Numbered from the stretch's first letter, positions 9,848-21,496 are shown. The stretch: DNA of 64,000 nt from Tillus elongatus (GCA_964006375.1 OZ023263.1:139398673-139462672), one strand, 5' to 3'. Notes: a model not told the origin generated them from the letters alone. Numbers and translations: made by a program.

Positions 9848-9930
9848 TCGTAGATGGCTAAGAGGGGCACGCTTGCCTCACAAGCAGAAGGTTACGCGAT
9901 CCAATCCAGCTTGATGAATGTATGTTTTTT
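9848..9930 (+). mobile_element. tRNA-Val-like SINE head
   Basis: The A box TGGCTAAGAGG, an anticodon-arm-like segment CTTGCCTCACAAGCAGA (loop CTCACAA, anticodon CAC) and AAGGTT then GATCCAATCC follow tRNA-Val order. There is no acceptor stem pairing and the B-box region is altered, so it is not a functional tRNA. SINEs with this head are common in insects. No target-site duplication was recognised. Confidence 0.5.
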
Positions 9931-11150
9931 ATGTTTTATTTTGACATTTGGAGAAACAATAGTGCACAGATTTCATACGTTTTAAACAAGATCTCATTTT
10001 TGTTTAAAATGCCTTTATAAGTTTGTCACTTTTGAGTCTGAAACTTTAATTTTGTTCTTGTTTGTATTGTGTGTGTGCGCGTGTTTGGGATGACCTCGGA
10101 AGTTTAAGTACATTGGCCACAGACTTTTGAAGATTGTTGTTTGTTTGTTTTCGGGGATACAATCATATGGATTTATTTGTATTGTTTCTATTGAAAAAAC
10201 CGGTTCGATTAGGTTCACTGAAACGAAATCATACTGGCGATTAATAAGGAAAAATAACTGCTACGTCTATAATTTGGCAGATACTTTTCTAAATATGAAT
10301 TAAGTTTCCTTCAGGAAATCTTCTGTGTAATTAATGAAATTCGTAATACAAGTTTCTTTTAAAGAGACTTATACTATCTACAGATATAACAAAATTTAGT
10401 TCTTTAACTTCAAAGAAAATTGAGTTTTGGGCATTTTTCTCAAAATGAGTTAGAACGCAAGATATTTTTGATAGTAGATAGATATCGATGGTAACACTTT
10501 CAAAACAATTCTTTAAATGTGCACGTACTAGGACCTCTAAAATTGATCGTCAAGGGCTGTGTAAGTTTAAAGTATTAACTTTACTAATATGCCGTATAAT
10601 AATAGTGTACAGTTCTTATGAAAATTCGCCACTATAACGCACTTGCTGCGTCCCGAAATTTTTTATATATTAGGTGGTGTAACAGTTAAATAAATATTGT
10701 TTAATAAAGCTAAACGTCTTAACCGTAAAGTTAAGTCGCTACTTCAATTTTTTAAAATATTTCTTCAAAGGAGTGCGAACTAGGCGCTTCCGGGGTCGAC
10801 TTCAGTTTTTACATGTTTAGATATATACAGGGGTTTTTTTTTTACTGTGAAGCGCAATATATCGGTTATTATATAAGATACAGGAAAATATAAAAGTTAT
10901 TTATAGGGTGTTTTGAGCTGCATTTTATAAAATTATGTTGACAATCACAGGTAGCCCATAAGTCGTTGGTTATACAAGTTTTTTTTAATGGAACAGACCA
11001 TTTATTGAAGCATTATTGCATTTTCCATCCAATTTTAATGCATGCTTGTAAGGAGAAAACATTTATATCGCTCATAGTTTTCGAGTTATTTCAATTGTTT
11101 TCAACTTTTTACATTTTGGAACATATCAAAAATTGTGATACGGCATTTTT
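9931..11150. other. No gene recognised
   Basis: AT-rich. Positions 10,614-10,659 (ACGCACTTGCTGCGTCCCGA region) match 47,884-47,927 just before the LINE endonuclease, so a small dispersed repeat is present. Confidence 0.4.
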
Positions 11151-11270
11151 ACCAATGGAAATCGGAGTCCCATGAAAATGACGCATTAAGGGAGGTTTTT
11201 AATTATATTTACCAATAGATAGGAGAGTCTGATGAAAGTGACGCATTCAGAGAGGTTTTCGTTTAACATT
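11151..11270. repeat. Two tandem 60-bp units
   Basis: Units 11,151-11,210 and 11,211-11,270 share ACCAATRG, TGAAARTGACGCATT and GAGGTTTT in register, diverged elsewhere. Confidence 0.75.
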
Positions 11271-11820
11271 ATTTGTCGAAAAAATCGAGATGCCATATCT
11301 CACCAGAAGTTCTCTTTGTAGCTGTAAACTCTTTGTATTATAAAAGGCATCGAAAAATTTTTGTCTTTGCTCCTTGTCAAGGTTGTTACACTCTGTACCT
11401 TTGCGTTTACCCTTTTCACAACGAGATTTGTTATATTTGGCAGGCATCGTCCTTTTTCTTACATAACTAACATAAGCCTTTCCTTCTGTTCTTAAAGCCC
11501 GCGCAGTTTTTTCTAATTTTCTTTTCCAACTGCATTTTTCTTTTTTCACCATTTACGGAAAACCTAAAAAATACCTCTAATGTATCGCTAACACTCGTGT
11601 CGACCATTGCTTTTTCTACATTTTTTGTTTTACTTATATTGAAATCACTGCTGATATCTTCAAAATAACTATTGATGGCACCATGTCCGTTACAGTTGTC
11701 GTTATCAAAGTAACTCCAACATAGCAATACATGACAGCGTACACATTCAGCAAATACTTCGCCGTTACAGTTTATGAACTCACAACTCTGTACAGTGGGA
11801 CCCTCATCGCGGTCATCCAT
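11205..11820 (-). pseudogene. Cys-rich protein gene, frameshifted
   Basis: The minus strand starts MDDRDEGPTVQSCEFINCNG and contains a Cys/His cluster (EFINC, AECVRCHVLLCWSYF, CNGHG) that could bind zinc. Around 11,540 the frame shifts; in the next frame a basic region leads to GKAYVSYVRKRTMPAKYNK, then Cys-x(9)-Cys and DKEQRQKFFDAFYN...QLQREL. The second block has the look of a Cys-plus-helical module met in uncharacterised, often multicopy, insect proteins associated with transposons. I cannot name the family. The short distance to a stop and the shift argue for a broken or single-exon remnant. Confidence 0.45.
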
Positions 11821-11921
11821 ACGATTGAAAGAAAAATTGTTGTTTCGATTTACAATATAAGTAGTAAGTTGATTTTCTTGAGGTAATACTACAGGCCTCG
11901 GTATAGCTTCAGTAGAAACTT

Positions 11922-11923
<2 letters not shown>

Positions 11924-11977
<54 letters not shown>
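11924..11977. repeat. (TA)n microsatellite
   Basis: About 27 TA units upstream of the minus-strand Cys-rich gene remnant. Confidence 0.98.
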
Positions 11978-11983
<6 letters not shown>

Positions 11984-12116
11984 GAAATTCCTGCACAATA
12001 ATATTTATTATTTTACCGATATTGCCACAAACAAATAACGACAAAACAGGAACCGTTATTAGTGATTAAAATTTAGGCGTAACAGACAATATTACTATTA
12101 TGATATCTGACAACTA

Positions 12117-12144
12117 GGCGAAACTCCATTTTGTGGATTTCGCC
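12117..12144. other. Small hairpin
   Basis: GGCGAAACTCCA and TGGATTTCGCC pair over 11 bases with one bulge and a 5-base loop. Isolated; role unknown. Confidence 0.4.
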
Positions 12145-12439
12145 CCTCAGTCTGAGCATATAATGTATTTAATGTCGCTTACGCCTCTAGACGATTTTCC
12201 TGTATAAGGAAAACTGGTTTAGATGGACGTTCGCCAGTTTGTCAAGTCATAGGTACCTTTAACTCTAATTACTTGGTGGACCTAACTTTAAAACGAAAAA
12301 ATATCGTTACCGTCCCTTAGTCGTATCAGCGACGAGTTATCAAAAATTTTATCAAGGAAATAACTTATGCGCAATTGTCATGATAAACATTTTTGTGTTT
12401 ATAATTGAATTGTCGGCAGCCTTGATTGTCCAGTGCAGA

Positions 12440-12762
12440 TGTGTGCCTATGAACCCAAGGCTTCTGGGTTAGGCATCCAGTAGGGGATACTTTCACTTTT
12501 TTACTACATACTGTCAAAATAACATCGAAGGAGGCTGTGGAATGTTGTTTGAGCAAGGTGAATGCCCCCCGTCATTCGATGGGGGCATAAAGTCGTTGAT
12601 CCCGTGTACGTTGCGACGTTGTGCACGTTACAGGTTCCTACCCTTCTTACAGAAAGGCATTCGGAAAAATTACGGGATAGTGAGGTGAAACTCCTGTCTG
12701 GCGTCGGCTTTGACCCCAAATCGCAAAAATATATTGCTGTTAAAGAAACAAAAATACAAATT
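12440..12762 (+). mobile_element. Diverged second copy of the (CA)n-tailed SINE
   Basis: Shares with 5,941-6,302 the order TTTGAGCAAGGT/TTTGAGCAAGTT, GCGACGTTG..CACGTTA, GGGATAGTGAGGTGAAACT, GGCGTCGG and the end TGTTAAAGAAACAAAAA. The head is too altered for a confident A box. Two overlapping short open frames are incidental. Confidence 0.65.
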
Positions 12763-14280
12763 AAAATTTTTATATTTTTATTATTTTAATTTGATTTATT
12801 AGTTGTTTTTTGTAATTGGGTGTTTACCTATTAGAAATAAAAAAAATAGTAAAATAAACATTCTTAATACGTGCCCAGCGATTGTATTTTCACTATCAAA
12901 TAAGCGTGTAATAGTTTAGAGTAGTCGAAGACCAGTGACCACGTTTTGTCAACAAACTTGAACAAAACCTTTAATTAACGTTAAGAACTAAAGTTAATTG
13001 GACATAAACTCATAAGGGACGTTTTCCAACAATAGGACAAACTGTAATTTGTAACTAGAACTTTCAGATCGAAGCTAAAGTCAGTCGAAGCAGTACCGTG
13101 TAATAGGAGTATGATATGAAAACGAGTAAACAGTGTTAATTGATTTCCCGTTCCACTTCGAAATGTAATGGAACTTGAGTGCAAATAAGCAGTATCATCA
13201 ACTGTCCTTATTACTTTATCATGCTTCGATGATTTGCAGAAACAGAAGTAAAGTAAACAAAGGCTGAAACATCTGACTTTCTAACAAAGTGAATTTTAAG
13301 GTTGTATATTGATACTCTTTGCATAGATAAAAAACTCATTATTTTCCTCATTACGTAAATGTATCCACCCAAAACCTTTCAATATACATCACAGACCTAA
13401 AAATTAAATAAACATTGATTTACATAAATGTCTACTTATTTTACCGAATAGCAGGATAATATTTTTTGGTAACTTTTCTAAAGGAAAAAAGTGCTTCTAA
13501 AGAGGCCCTAACAATTAATAGTAAAATTGTAAAAATATTTCTCAAATGAGCTCAAATTGGGATCCTGAAAACAGTTGCATTTAAAATTTTATATTTTTTT
13601 CTGTTAAAAATTTACATATAAGGTTTTCTTATAAAATTATTTCGACATACTTAAAATTCCAAATTCACAACATTCAAAAGCTTTTTTGCAACTCAAAAAT
13701 GCTAGAGCAAAAAAAGATATATTTTTCATTTCATATCATGTGTTTGAAAACAAGAGCTTTTATTATGCACAAAACATAGATATCCCGATGTGCTCTAGCT
13801 CAGTGCAATTAACTAAACAGAAATAGTAAATTAGAGCTGGAATAAGCTGATTACATATTAAACATTGAAATGAGTCATGCAGCTAGTTTTATTAAGTATT
13901 ATATTAATGTTGATGACTATGACCCTCACACATACATTTTTGAGTGATGCATATTATTATATACTTTCTATTTATTTAATTTTGAAAAGGCCAAAGTGCT
14001 AATATATCTCTCGTCTTTTACATTTTTCGGAAAATTATATATTAGTTCTGGGCCTTGACAAGAAATACTGCTTTGCATAAAAGTTTAATTTTTTTTAGGA
14101 AACTAAAATTCATATAACATATTCGCTATCATAACAAATTACAATATACTTTCATAGCTAAAAGCGGCACTTATGGCACCTGGTTCAATCATGATCAATT
14201 TAAAGATTATATGGTTATCTGATAATCTTAATAGAGCAAAAATAAAGTCACACTAGCATGAGTTCAACCACTTCCGAGTA
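12763..14280. other. No gene recognised
   Basis: AT-rich sequence with no coding block on either strand and no clear repeat. Confidence 0.45.
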
Positions 14281-14379
14281 ATAAAGGCAGGCATACCAAG
14301 GAAGGCGCGCCGAGCCGCTATAATGTAGGTACTGGACCGTTTTGCAGTCTAATCAGTCGGAACATAAGATGATCCAACA

Positions 14380-14760
14380 CTGAGTGGATTCGAACCAAAA
14401 TAATGGAGTTGCGGAAAAACGAGACACACGTAGGACAAAAAGCCCATAAAAAAACTTCCGCCGAAATTCACAAAGGAGCTACAAGTCAGGGACAGATATG
14501 CCATTCGAATAATGGTAGGTCTATTGACAGAAGACTGCTGGTTTAACATACACATGAATCAAATTCGTATAGTAGACTAAGTATTGTGTAGCTTCTAACA
14601 AGAGAAGTACCTAACCTTATTTCATGTGTTATTCCAATGCAAAGGCCTAACGAGTTTAAGGTTCTAGATGTTCGTAGCGGAGAGAACAAATGCAGCCACA
14701 CCAATTCACTCTACCCTATCAAGGCTATGGGATCTAATAAGGGATACAGATATATATAGT
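14380..14760 (+). pseudogene. LINE RNase H/C-terminal remnant
   Basis: The plus strand reads KELQVRDRYAIRIMVGLLTE, then NIHMNQIRIVD, then a Cys-bearing FHVLFQCKGL. This follows the pattern at the end of jockey/R1-type LINE RNase H domains (helix, LLTGHC-like turn, HMxRM(G)I, C..C..E...H...C). Several stops lie between the blocks. The sequence after 14,690 is probably the 3' part of the same element. Confidence 0.55.
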
Positions 14761-15059
14761 GGGTTGGGGAATTACGTGGGAGCGTCACAATACATCCCAA
14801 AGGCCGCGGTAATAGACGCTGAATGGCCAGCCCTCCCCTCAATTTTTTCTAATCTACTACAACGAACTTGCTGTTTCAGGGAATTTTTGAGATATTTTAC
14901 GAAAACATATTAAAATTGTAATGGTTATGGACAATAATAAGGCAATTATTGACACATTGCCTCCACCGGCACTTTTATTAAATTAGATAATTAAATGATG
15001 CAATAGAAACATTATAGGACGTTTATATTAGGACTTACCAACAACTTTGTACTCGTTCT
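14761..15059. other. No gene recognised
   Basis: Sequence between the LINE tail and repeat A. A 27-base phrase at 14,338-14,364 recurs inverted near 53,575-53,600, suggesting the LINE piece lies inside a longer copy of repeat A. Confidence 0.35.
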
Positions 15060-15426
15060 TAGTATATAAGTACAGCGTTTCTAAAAGTTCTAGACAACAT
15101 CCAACTACCTATTTCTCATGAAAATCTATGACAAGTTGAGCCTAAAATTCTTTGAATGAGGTGTTACTCTATGGCTCTCTGGCAATTGACTTTCACAATA
15201 ATTTAATATCAATCACATTACTAAGGCTTCCTCAGTTAGTGAAGTTAAGGAGTGTAGATTTGGAAAGAGGACGTTTATTAATAAAGATTGGCCGAGTTAT
15301 TTAACTTCATCATACCTATTACGGTTTTTGCAATTTTGTTGATTTACTAAACTCATCTCGAAATTTTTTTGTATATGCTCGTGTATGTCAGATAATTTAA
15401 GATAAGAACCTTCGGTTTTAATTTGA

Positions 15427-15978
15427 TTAGGTTTCCGGAGGTGCTTTGCGGAATCTGACAGACCAATCGATCCAGGACTCTCGTAAAAATTTAAGCCTTA
15501 TATTGTATAAAAAAATAATCAAGGCGCTTTGATGAAATGTTTTTGCAGGGTTCGTGTAATCGGTGAAATATCCTAGTATCCGGTAGATTATTCTGGTATC
15601 TGATCGATTGTTAGTGTCTCGTAAGTTATTTCGGTAAATGGAAGATTTGTGCAAGTACATGGTGTCATCTGTAATATATACTTTTTGTGGAAGGCAAGCA
15701 TTTGTGTCAGGCCTAAACTCAAGTAGAAGTGTTGCACTGTTATCTACTTCATCAATGGTAAAATGCACAAAGTATTAAGGAAGAGATCGGCAGTAAGTTT
15801 GGTTTTCATTCAATTTCATGTGGAAAACATATCGAGGTATTCGTGGTAGCAGTCCAACCCGTCTTGGCAAGCATACGTAGCAGCGTTGTAATAGCATCCT
15901 GGGAGAGCTGTAGGTGTCTCTCGAGAGTTGGAGTTTTGGGACAGTATTTTGGTAGTCTTTTGTCAGCCAGAAGGCCAA
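15427..15978 (-). pseudogene. Decayed ORF of repeat A, unknown protein
   Basis: One frame runs 184 codons with a single internal TAA near 15,775. It includes LPRRVGLLPRIPRYVFHMKL, then ATLLLEFRPDTNACLPQK and DTMYLHKSSIYR. Copy B at about 51,610-51,760 preserves the second half in a matching frame (ATFLLKFRPDTNACLPQK, DTMYLHKSAIYR), so an ancestral protein is likely. I recognise no domain. Confidence 0.4.
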
Positions 15979-16415
15979 GGAATTTTTATACAGGACTTTC
16001 GTTCAGATAAGTGGTAGTTGATAAAAAAGACATTAACAGTTCAGACTTCACGGATTTTAACAATTTAATTTGATTTATTGTGTCTTTGTTCCTAGTCGTT
16101 CATACAACCAGAGAGTATTATTTGATATCAGATAGTTGAATTAATACATACATATTTATGTAGTTGCTCTGTCCTTTAGCATTGTAGAGAACTAAGCTCA
16201 TATAACTTTTATCATATTATACAGAGCGTTCTCATTATCTGTGAGAGCCAATGGATTTTATTGCTATCATTGTGTTAACATATTGCTTGTAGAGTTGAGT
16301 TGAGAAATTGTTACGTCACTATACTCGAAGTGAGGAATATAACAACTGTTGCACATTAAATACCTAAAGGAAGGTGCTGCTCTCACATCTGCCTTAGACC
16401 AGGTTGATAATTGGT

Positions 16416-16416
<1 letters not shown>

Positions 16417-16497
<81 letters not shown>
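16417..16497. repeat. (CA)n(TA)n composite microsatellite
   Basis: (CA) at 16,417-16,446 then (TA) to 16,497. The equivalent composite ends repeat copy B at 50,505-50,699. Confidence 0.97.
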
Positions 16498-16501
<4 letters not shown>

Positions 16502-16589
16502 ATGGTACACTTTGAGCACTTATACACTTCATACACTTTGTATATATTCTGGATGTGTATATCACAAAATTTAATAACCATATAGTTGT

Positions 16590-17870
16590 ACAGTATGTAA
16601 AATGAGGATTATTGGACCAAACCAGTTCCTATAAATCATTGTAGGTGAAAAAACACCATTTTCTGAATTTTCTTACTGGATAAAATTTTACGGCGTAGGT
16701 GGAGGTTATGGAGTCAAGTATAATTTTGAATTATTATTTTATGCTTTAATGAATTTTATTCCAAAGCAAATAGCAAATAATGTGAAAACTCATCAGAGAA
16801 TGTATTGAGTTCCGAAATTAAATTTTAAAATGTCTGTAAGTACCTGTTTGAATGACGAGAAATAATGAAAACTAGGTAGGTACACACTTTTTTATCATTA
16901 TTGTAAGTCAGTATTTCATACACAACAATCTATTTTATCACTGGCATTATTGAGAGCTACAATACAATAAAGAAATAGCATTGAGGCTTCGTTCTTCATA
17001 TTCATAACAAGTACTTAGTATAGAAATATCGGTAGACGCAACGTTGGTAGACTGAATAATAACTGGATTTTCATTAGTATTTCGCTTTTAATAGTTGAAG
17101 GAAATCAAAATCGCAAAATGAGTGACCATATAAATTAATATTAATAATTTTCTAGATTCTAAAACAAGCGTGGGAAGTGAAGATTAAAAATGCGTCTCAA
17201 CGGTGAGTTAAGGGCATGTTTATGGTTTATCTTTTCTCACTCTATTTTATTGGGATCAGTGTTGTTGTGGACACTTAATTCACTCTAACAGATTTTTAGA
17301 AAACTTCTTAATAGATTCCTATGTTCTTATTTTAATCCATCCCATTGACAGATGGTGCAGTTAGACATTGTGCCCGTTAGGATTTACGATTACGACACGC
17401 CTTACGATTAGAACAAAGAATATTAACGTAAACGAACTTTAATATTATTTGATTAGAATACAACCGCCTATGTCGGTATCTGTTTTTGTTTGATTTATAT
17501 ATTATACACCTATAAACGGTAGATTGGCCAAGTTCACCAGGCGCAACAGTTGAATAGTGGTGTCAACGATTGCGTTCACCAACCCCGCTGTGGTTCTGCT
17601 GGAACTCAACTGTTGCCAATGTGTTAAGGAGGACAGGCAAACGTCACAACATAGTGCTTGAAGTCAACAGTGCGTTCATCTGATTCATCTATCTCCAACC
17701 ACTAAAACCTATCGGTAGTCAGCAGATAAGCTCTCAAACTCAGCTGCTGGCGCATGGTGAACTCGGCCATTGTTAACAAAGATTATGGCGCAATGGGAAA
17801 ACACCACACAAACACAATCCTAGTTTTAATCAACACATGTCACATTTGATGTGATTTTTTAAAAACTTTT
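16590..17870. other. No gene recognised
   Basis: AT-rich DNA without coding blocks. A diverged GTTCACCAGGCGCAACAGTTG region near 17,533 looks repeated in itself (…CTCAACTGTTGCC) but is short. Confidence 0.4.
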
Positions 17871-17875
17871 CATGC

Positions 17876-17966
17876 ACTAAGTGAGTGGTAAGACACGAAG
17901 CAACGTGCCGCCACCTAGTTGCGGAACCAAGTAGTATGTTGTCACGCCAACTCCAAATAACACAAA
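17876..17966 (-). repeat. R repeat, outer part of the inverted unit (interrupted)
   Basis: Reverse complement matches 23,156-23,243 (CACTCACTTAGTG end, TACTACTTGGTTCC, GTTATTTGGAG). The CsRn1-type retrotransposon cuts this arm from its continuation at 22,757. Confidence 0.85.
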
Positions 17967-17971
17967 GTGTT
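17967..17971. repeat. Target-site duplication GTGTT, left
   Basis: GTGTT here and at 22,752-22,756. The uninterrupted equivalent in the mirror arm near 23,150 has a single AACAC, confirming a 5-bp duplication. Confidence 0.85.
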
Positions 17972-18306
17972 TATGGATGTTAATTGCACTTGTTGATATT
18001 AAATCCATACGTAAACATTTAATATACTTTATTATTTCACTAACTGAATAAACTATGATACATTTAACTATAACAATTACAACAGTACATGAGTACATAA
18101 CAGATAACTGACCGAGCGTAGAGGACGTTGTTCACTGTAGCGGTTGGTAGCGAGGAGAGTGAGAGAGATCGCCTGGTGTCTCTTATATCGTAGTTCTTGA
18201 CAGCTGGCTGTCGCATAACGTAACGCAACGTTTAACTGTCAAGAGTATTTATGCAGAAACATAGAGTAGTGTTGACGGAAACACTGCGGTCGGAACCACC
18301 GCCACA
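17972..18306 (-). repeat. CsRn1-type element, 3' LTR
   Basis: 335 bp. On the minus strand it begins TGTGGCGGTGGTTCC and ends AACATCCATA. Against the 5' LTR it has four substitutions and two 2-bp indels, so the element is young. The minus-strand polypurine tract lies directly upstream. Confidence 0.92.
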
Positions 18307-18320
18307 TACTCCCCTCTCAG
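18307..18320 (-). promoter_or_regulatory. CsRn1-type element polypurine tract
   Basis: CTGAGAGGGGAGTA on the minus strand ends exactly at the LTR edge, as the plus-strand primer should. Confidence 0.75.
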
Positions 18321-18340
18321 TGGCAACGCTATTAGTTCAA

Positions 18341-18825
18341 CTATCTTCGTGGAAATCGAACTCTACGTCCATGACGTGTAGTTTGAACGGGAACGGGAAC
18401 TTCACTGTCACTTTCAGTTTTACTAGGTGTTGGACTTTCACTTTCAGTTTCACTAGGTGTTGGACTTTCACTGTCACTTTCACTAGGATGTCTCTGAGGC
18501 TGGAAAGTTGTCTGTTCGTTATCACAAAGAATGAATGCGGGTTTAAGACGGTCAACAGAAATTGTCTCTTCTCCGTGTGATTTCTTGATTTTGAAGACTT
18601 TGTCAGTTCGGGATAACACTTCAAAGGGGCCGTCATAAACTGGTTCGAGGGTTTTTCGCGGAATATCAATGCGAACAAAAACAAAAGGAGCTTCCATAAG
18701 CTTAGGATGGACAAATACCTTTTTTGCAGTATGATGTTTAAAAGGTACTGCTCGAAGTTTCCTTATGTCTTCTTTTAGCTGAGATATAAGTGGTGGAACA
18801 TCATGAGCTTGTGTGCTGTTGAAAA
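18341..18825 (-). pseudogene. CsRn1-type pol C-terminus (integrase tail)
   Basis: A minus-strand frame offset by a frameshift near 18,820 from the integrase core. It reads FVFVRIDIPRKTLEPVYDGP and FEVLSRTDKVFKI, the SH3-like integrase C-terminal segment of this group, then acidic Ser/Glu/Thr/Pro repeats (SESPTPSETE type, two 27-28 base tandem units at about 18,417-18,480) and a basic end GRRVRFPRR. The stop is 34 bases before the LTR. Confidence 0.85.
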
Positions 18826-19990
18826 AAGTCGGTGGGAAGTTTGATTGATTCTCCGTAGACTATTTCAGCGGGTGTTGAGCGATATTCTGGAATTATGTAC
18901 GATCTGAGTCCTAGTAACACAATTGGCAATTTAGCGACCCAGTTTTCGTCCATATGAGCTTTCAAGGCCTGTTTCAGAACTCTATGCCATCTCTCGATTA
19001 CACCATTTGCTGCTGGGTGGTAAGCTGTGGTCTTGATGTGGTCTGCACCTAGTGTTTTAGTGAGGTGTGTGAAAAGGTGGCAATCGAATTGTTTACCTCT
19101 GTCTGTGGTGATGTATTGCGGAACACCGAAACGAGAGATCCAGCATGATAATATAGTGTTCGCTACTGTTTCTGCTGTAATATCTGACAATGGAATTGCT
19201 TCGGGCCATCGAGAAAATCTGTCTATTATTGTTAACAGATAGCGCTGACCTTGTGATGGTGGTAATGGTCCCACAATGTCAACATTTATATGCGAGAATC
19301 TTCTCATGGCTGGGGTGTATTGTCCAATGGCACTGGAGGTGTGTCTCCATATCTTGACTTTCTGGCAGGGAATGCAAGTTTTAGACCAAAGAGATACATC
19401 GCGTTTCAATTTGGGCCAACAAAATCTATCCTGGACCAGATCGACTGAAGCTGATATGCCTGGGTGAGATAAATTGTGGATAGAATCGAAAATCTTTCGG
19501 CGAAATTTGAGCGGAATGAATGGGCGAAGTTTCTTTGAAGAAGAATCGCAAATAAGATTCAATCCGTTGTCAAGAGGCATGTTTTGAAATTTGTATGAGG
19601 AAGATTTAGACTGCAGAAGGGGTTTGAGTTCCTCACAAGATGACTGAGCTTGCGCAATTTCTTGAAGTGACACAGTGGAAGAAAGTGCAATTGTTTCAAT
19701 GCGAGAACAATAGTCTGCGGGAACGTTTGTAGGACCTGGTATGTAGCGAATGTCAGTGGTAAATTGACCTAGGAAGTCTAAATGTCGTAGTTGCCTTGGA
19801 GATGCTTTATCGACGCGTTGTTCAAAAGCGTATGTCAAAGGTTTGTGGTCCGTATAAATGGTGAAATGGCGACCTTCTAGGGTATATCTAAAGTATTTAA
19901 CTGCCTGATAAGCGGCTAGAAGTTCGCGATCGTAGGTGTTGTAAGATTTTTGGGCTGAAGTAAGCTTTTTAGAGTAGAAACCTAGGGGTT
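18801..19990 (-). pseudogene. CsRn1-type pol: RNase H end and integrase core
   Basis: The frame starting upstream at about 19,990 has the RNase H tail ([15 protein letters not shown]). The 345-codon part then has the integrase zinc finger (His121, His125, Cys155, Cys158, numbered from its first Met) and the DDE core: Asp187 in NVDIVGPLP, Asp246 in TTDRGKQFD, Glu282 in NGVIERWHR, 35 residues between the last two. All catalytic residues are present. A frameshift near 18,820 detaches the C-terminal tail. The protein would integrate the element cDNA. Confidence 0.92.
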
Positions 19991-20995
19991 CTAGTGTTTG
20001 ATCACGTAGTTGTTGGAGGGAGCACCTACAGCATAATCAGAAGCATCGACATGGAGAATCAGTGGTAGCGAAGAAGACGGATGAGCTATTAGTGTAGCGT
20101 TTTTTAGTGCCTCTTTCAAACGTTCGAATGCTTCTCGAGTCTGAGGAGTCCACTCGATTTTACGTTTGTCGCGTTTTTTGGGATTCTGGCAGAGGTCGAA
20201 TAGTGGTTGCTGAATTTCTGCAGCACGTGGAAGAGAACGACGGTAGAAATTTATGAGACCTAGAAATCTTCTGAGTTTTTCAATGGTATCGGGAACAGGT
20301 AGGTCGGTAATAGCTTTGATGCGTTCAGGAAGTGGAAATAATCCAGATTTATTTACACGAAAACCTAAAAATGAAATTTCGGCCACTCCGAATTCACATT
20401 TAGATGAATTGATATGGATGCCGTTGTCTTGAAGTGTGTGAAAAAGTTTTGCTAGATGCTCTTGATGTCCTCTTTCAGAGGCTGATGCAACGAGAATATC
20501 GTCAAGATAGGAGTAGGCAAAGTCAAGATGTCTTAAAATTGAATGTAAATATCTTTGAAATGTTTGTGCTGAATTACGAAGGCCAAATGGGGTTTTAACA
20601 AATTCGAATAACCCAAATGGAGTTATGACTGCGGTTTTGGGAATATCTTGAGGTGGTACTGGGATGTGATGGAAAGCGCGAATGATATCCAATTTTGAAA
20701 AAATACGTTTGCCTTCTAACTGGGCATTAAAATCCTGCAAATTTGGAATGGGATATTTGTCTGGAATTGTTTTAGCGTTTAGTGCTCGGTAATCCCCACA
20801 TGGTCTCCATGAGCCATCCTTTTTTTGCACCATGTGGAGGGGGCTTGACCATGGACTTTTGGAGGCTCTACAAATTCCCAAGTCCATCATATGCTGGAAT
20901 TCTAGCTTTGCTTGAGCTAGCTTTTCCGGGGGCAATCTTCTAGCTTTTGCAGTGACAGGTGGTCCTTCCGTACTTATAGTATGGAAGAACCCCAA
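19991..20995 (-). pseudogene. CsRn1-type pol: reverse transcriptase and RNase H start
   Basis: This minus-strand frame contains all RT blocks in order: SPWSSPLHMVQKKDGSWRPC, FSKLDIIRAFHHIPV (Asp103), FVKTPFGLRNSAQTFQRYL, YLDDILVAS (residues 163-171, catalytic YLDD), and SFLGFRVNKSGL. RNase H begins [14 protein letters not shown] before a one-base shift near 20,030 that ends this frame. Another shift near 20,985 separates it from the protease. Otherwise well preserved. Confidence 0.93.
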
Positions 20996-21419
20996 GGTTG
21001 CTAGAAGAAGTTTCCTTAAAAAGGTCAGGAAATTGTTGTAGCAATTTGAAGTACTGGTGTGTCGGGTCTACGAGATGAATTTTAGAATTAATTCCTGGTG
21101 GTGGGTTAGAACCGGCCTTAGAGATGTTTGTCTTTGTATCGATTAAACGTCTATGTTTCATATCCACAAGTAAAGCAAACTCTGCTAGAAAACCAGCGCC
21201 TATAATTGGTTGCTTGATATCGGCAAGTGTGAAGGGCCAGCAGAACCTACGGCGTAAACCACTACGTAAACGTAGATCCAAATCTAATAGTTGTTCGCCA
21301 TAGGTATGAATAGGGGTCCCGTTTGCAGCATACAAGGTACGTTTCGATTGAAATTTCCGTTGGTCGTGAGTTGGTGGAATAACTGAAATATCCGCTCCAG
21401 AGTCGATTACAAATTTCAT
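20940..21419 (-). pseudogene. CsRn1-type pol: aspartic protease
   Basis: Starts FVIDSGADISVIPP, with the DSG catalytic triad in the usual retropepsin setting, then IIGAGFLAEFALLVDMKHRR, the second conserved protease loop. It continues into the linker before the RT, where a frameshift near 20,985 leads off frame. The protease would cleave Gag-Pol. Confidence 0.9.
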
Positions 21420-21496
21420 ATTGAAGCGTCTATCAAAAATAAAAAGGCGGCGTGTTAGGTGGGTCTCGTCTCCTGCCGCGTGGAGGGAGTGCCTTA

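Larger units (their letters stand above)
15060..16497 (-). repeat. Unclassified dispersed repeat, copy A
   Basis: Read on the minus strand, this region matches 50,505-53,530 on the plus strand over most of its length. Both copies start with the same composite (TA)n(TG)n and the phrase CCAGGTCTAAGGCA/CCTTAGACCAGG, continue through the CATTGTAGAG/CTCTACAATG region and end near GGAGGTGCTTTGCGGAAT and beyond to ACTAAGGCTTCCTCAGTTAG. Copy B has an extra 1.39 kb in its middle. Family unknown. Confidence 0.75.

Noticed and set aside
9848..9930. Functional tRNA-Val gene
   Set aside because: No acceptor-stem pairing and altered B box; fits a SINE head.
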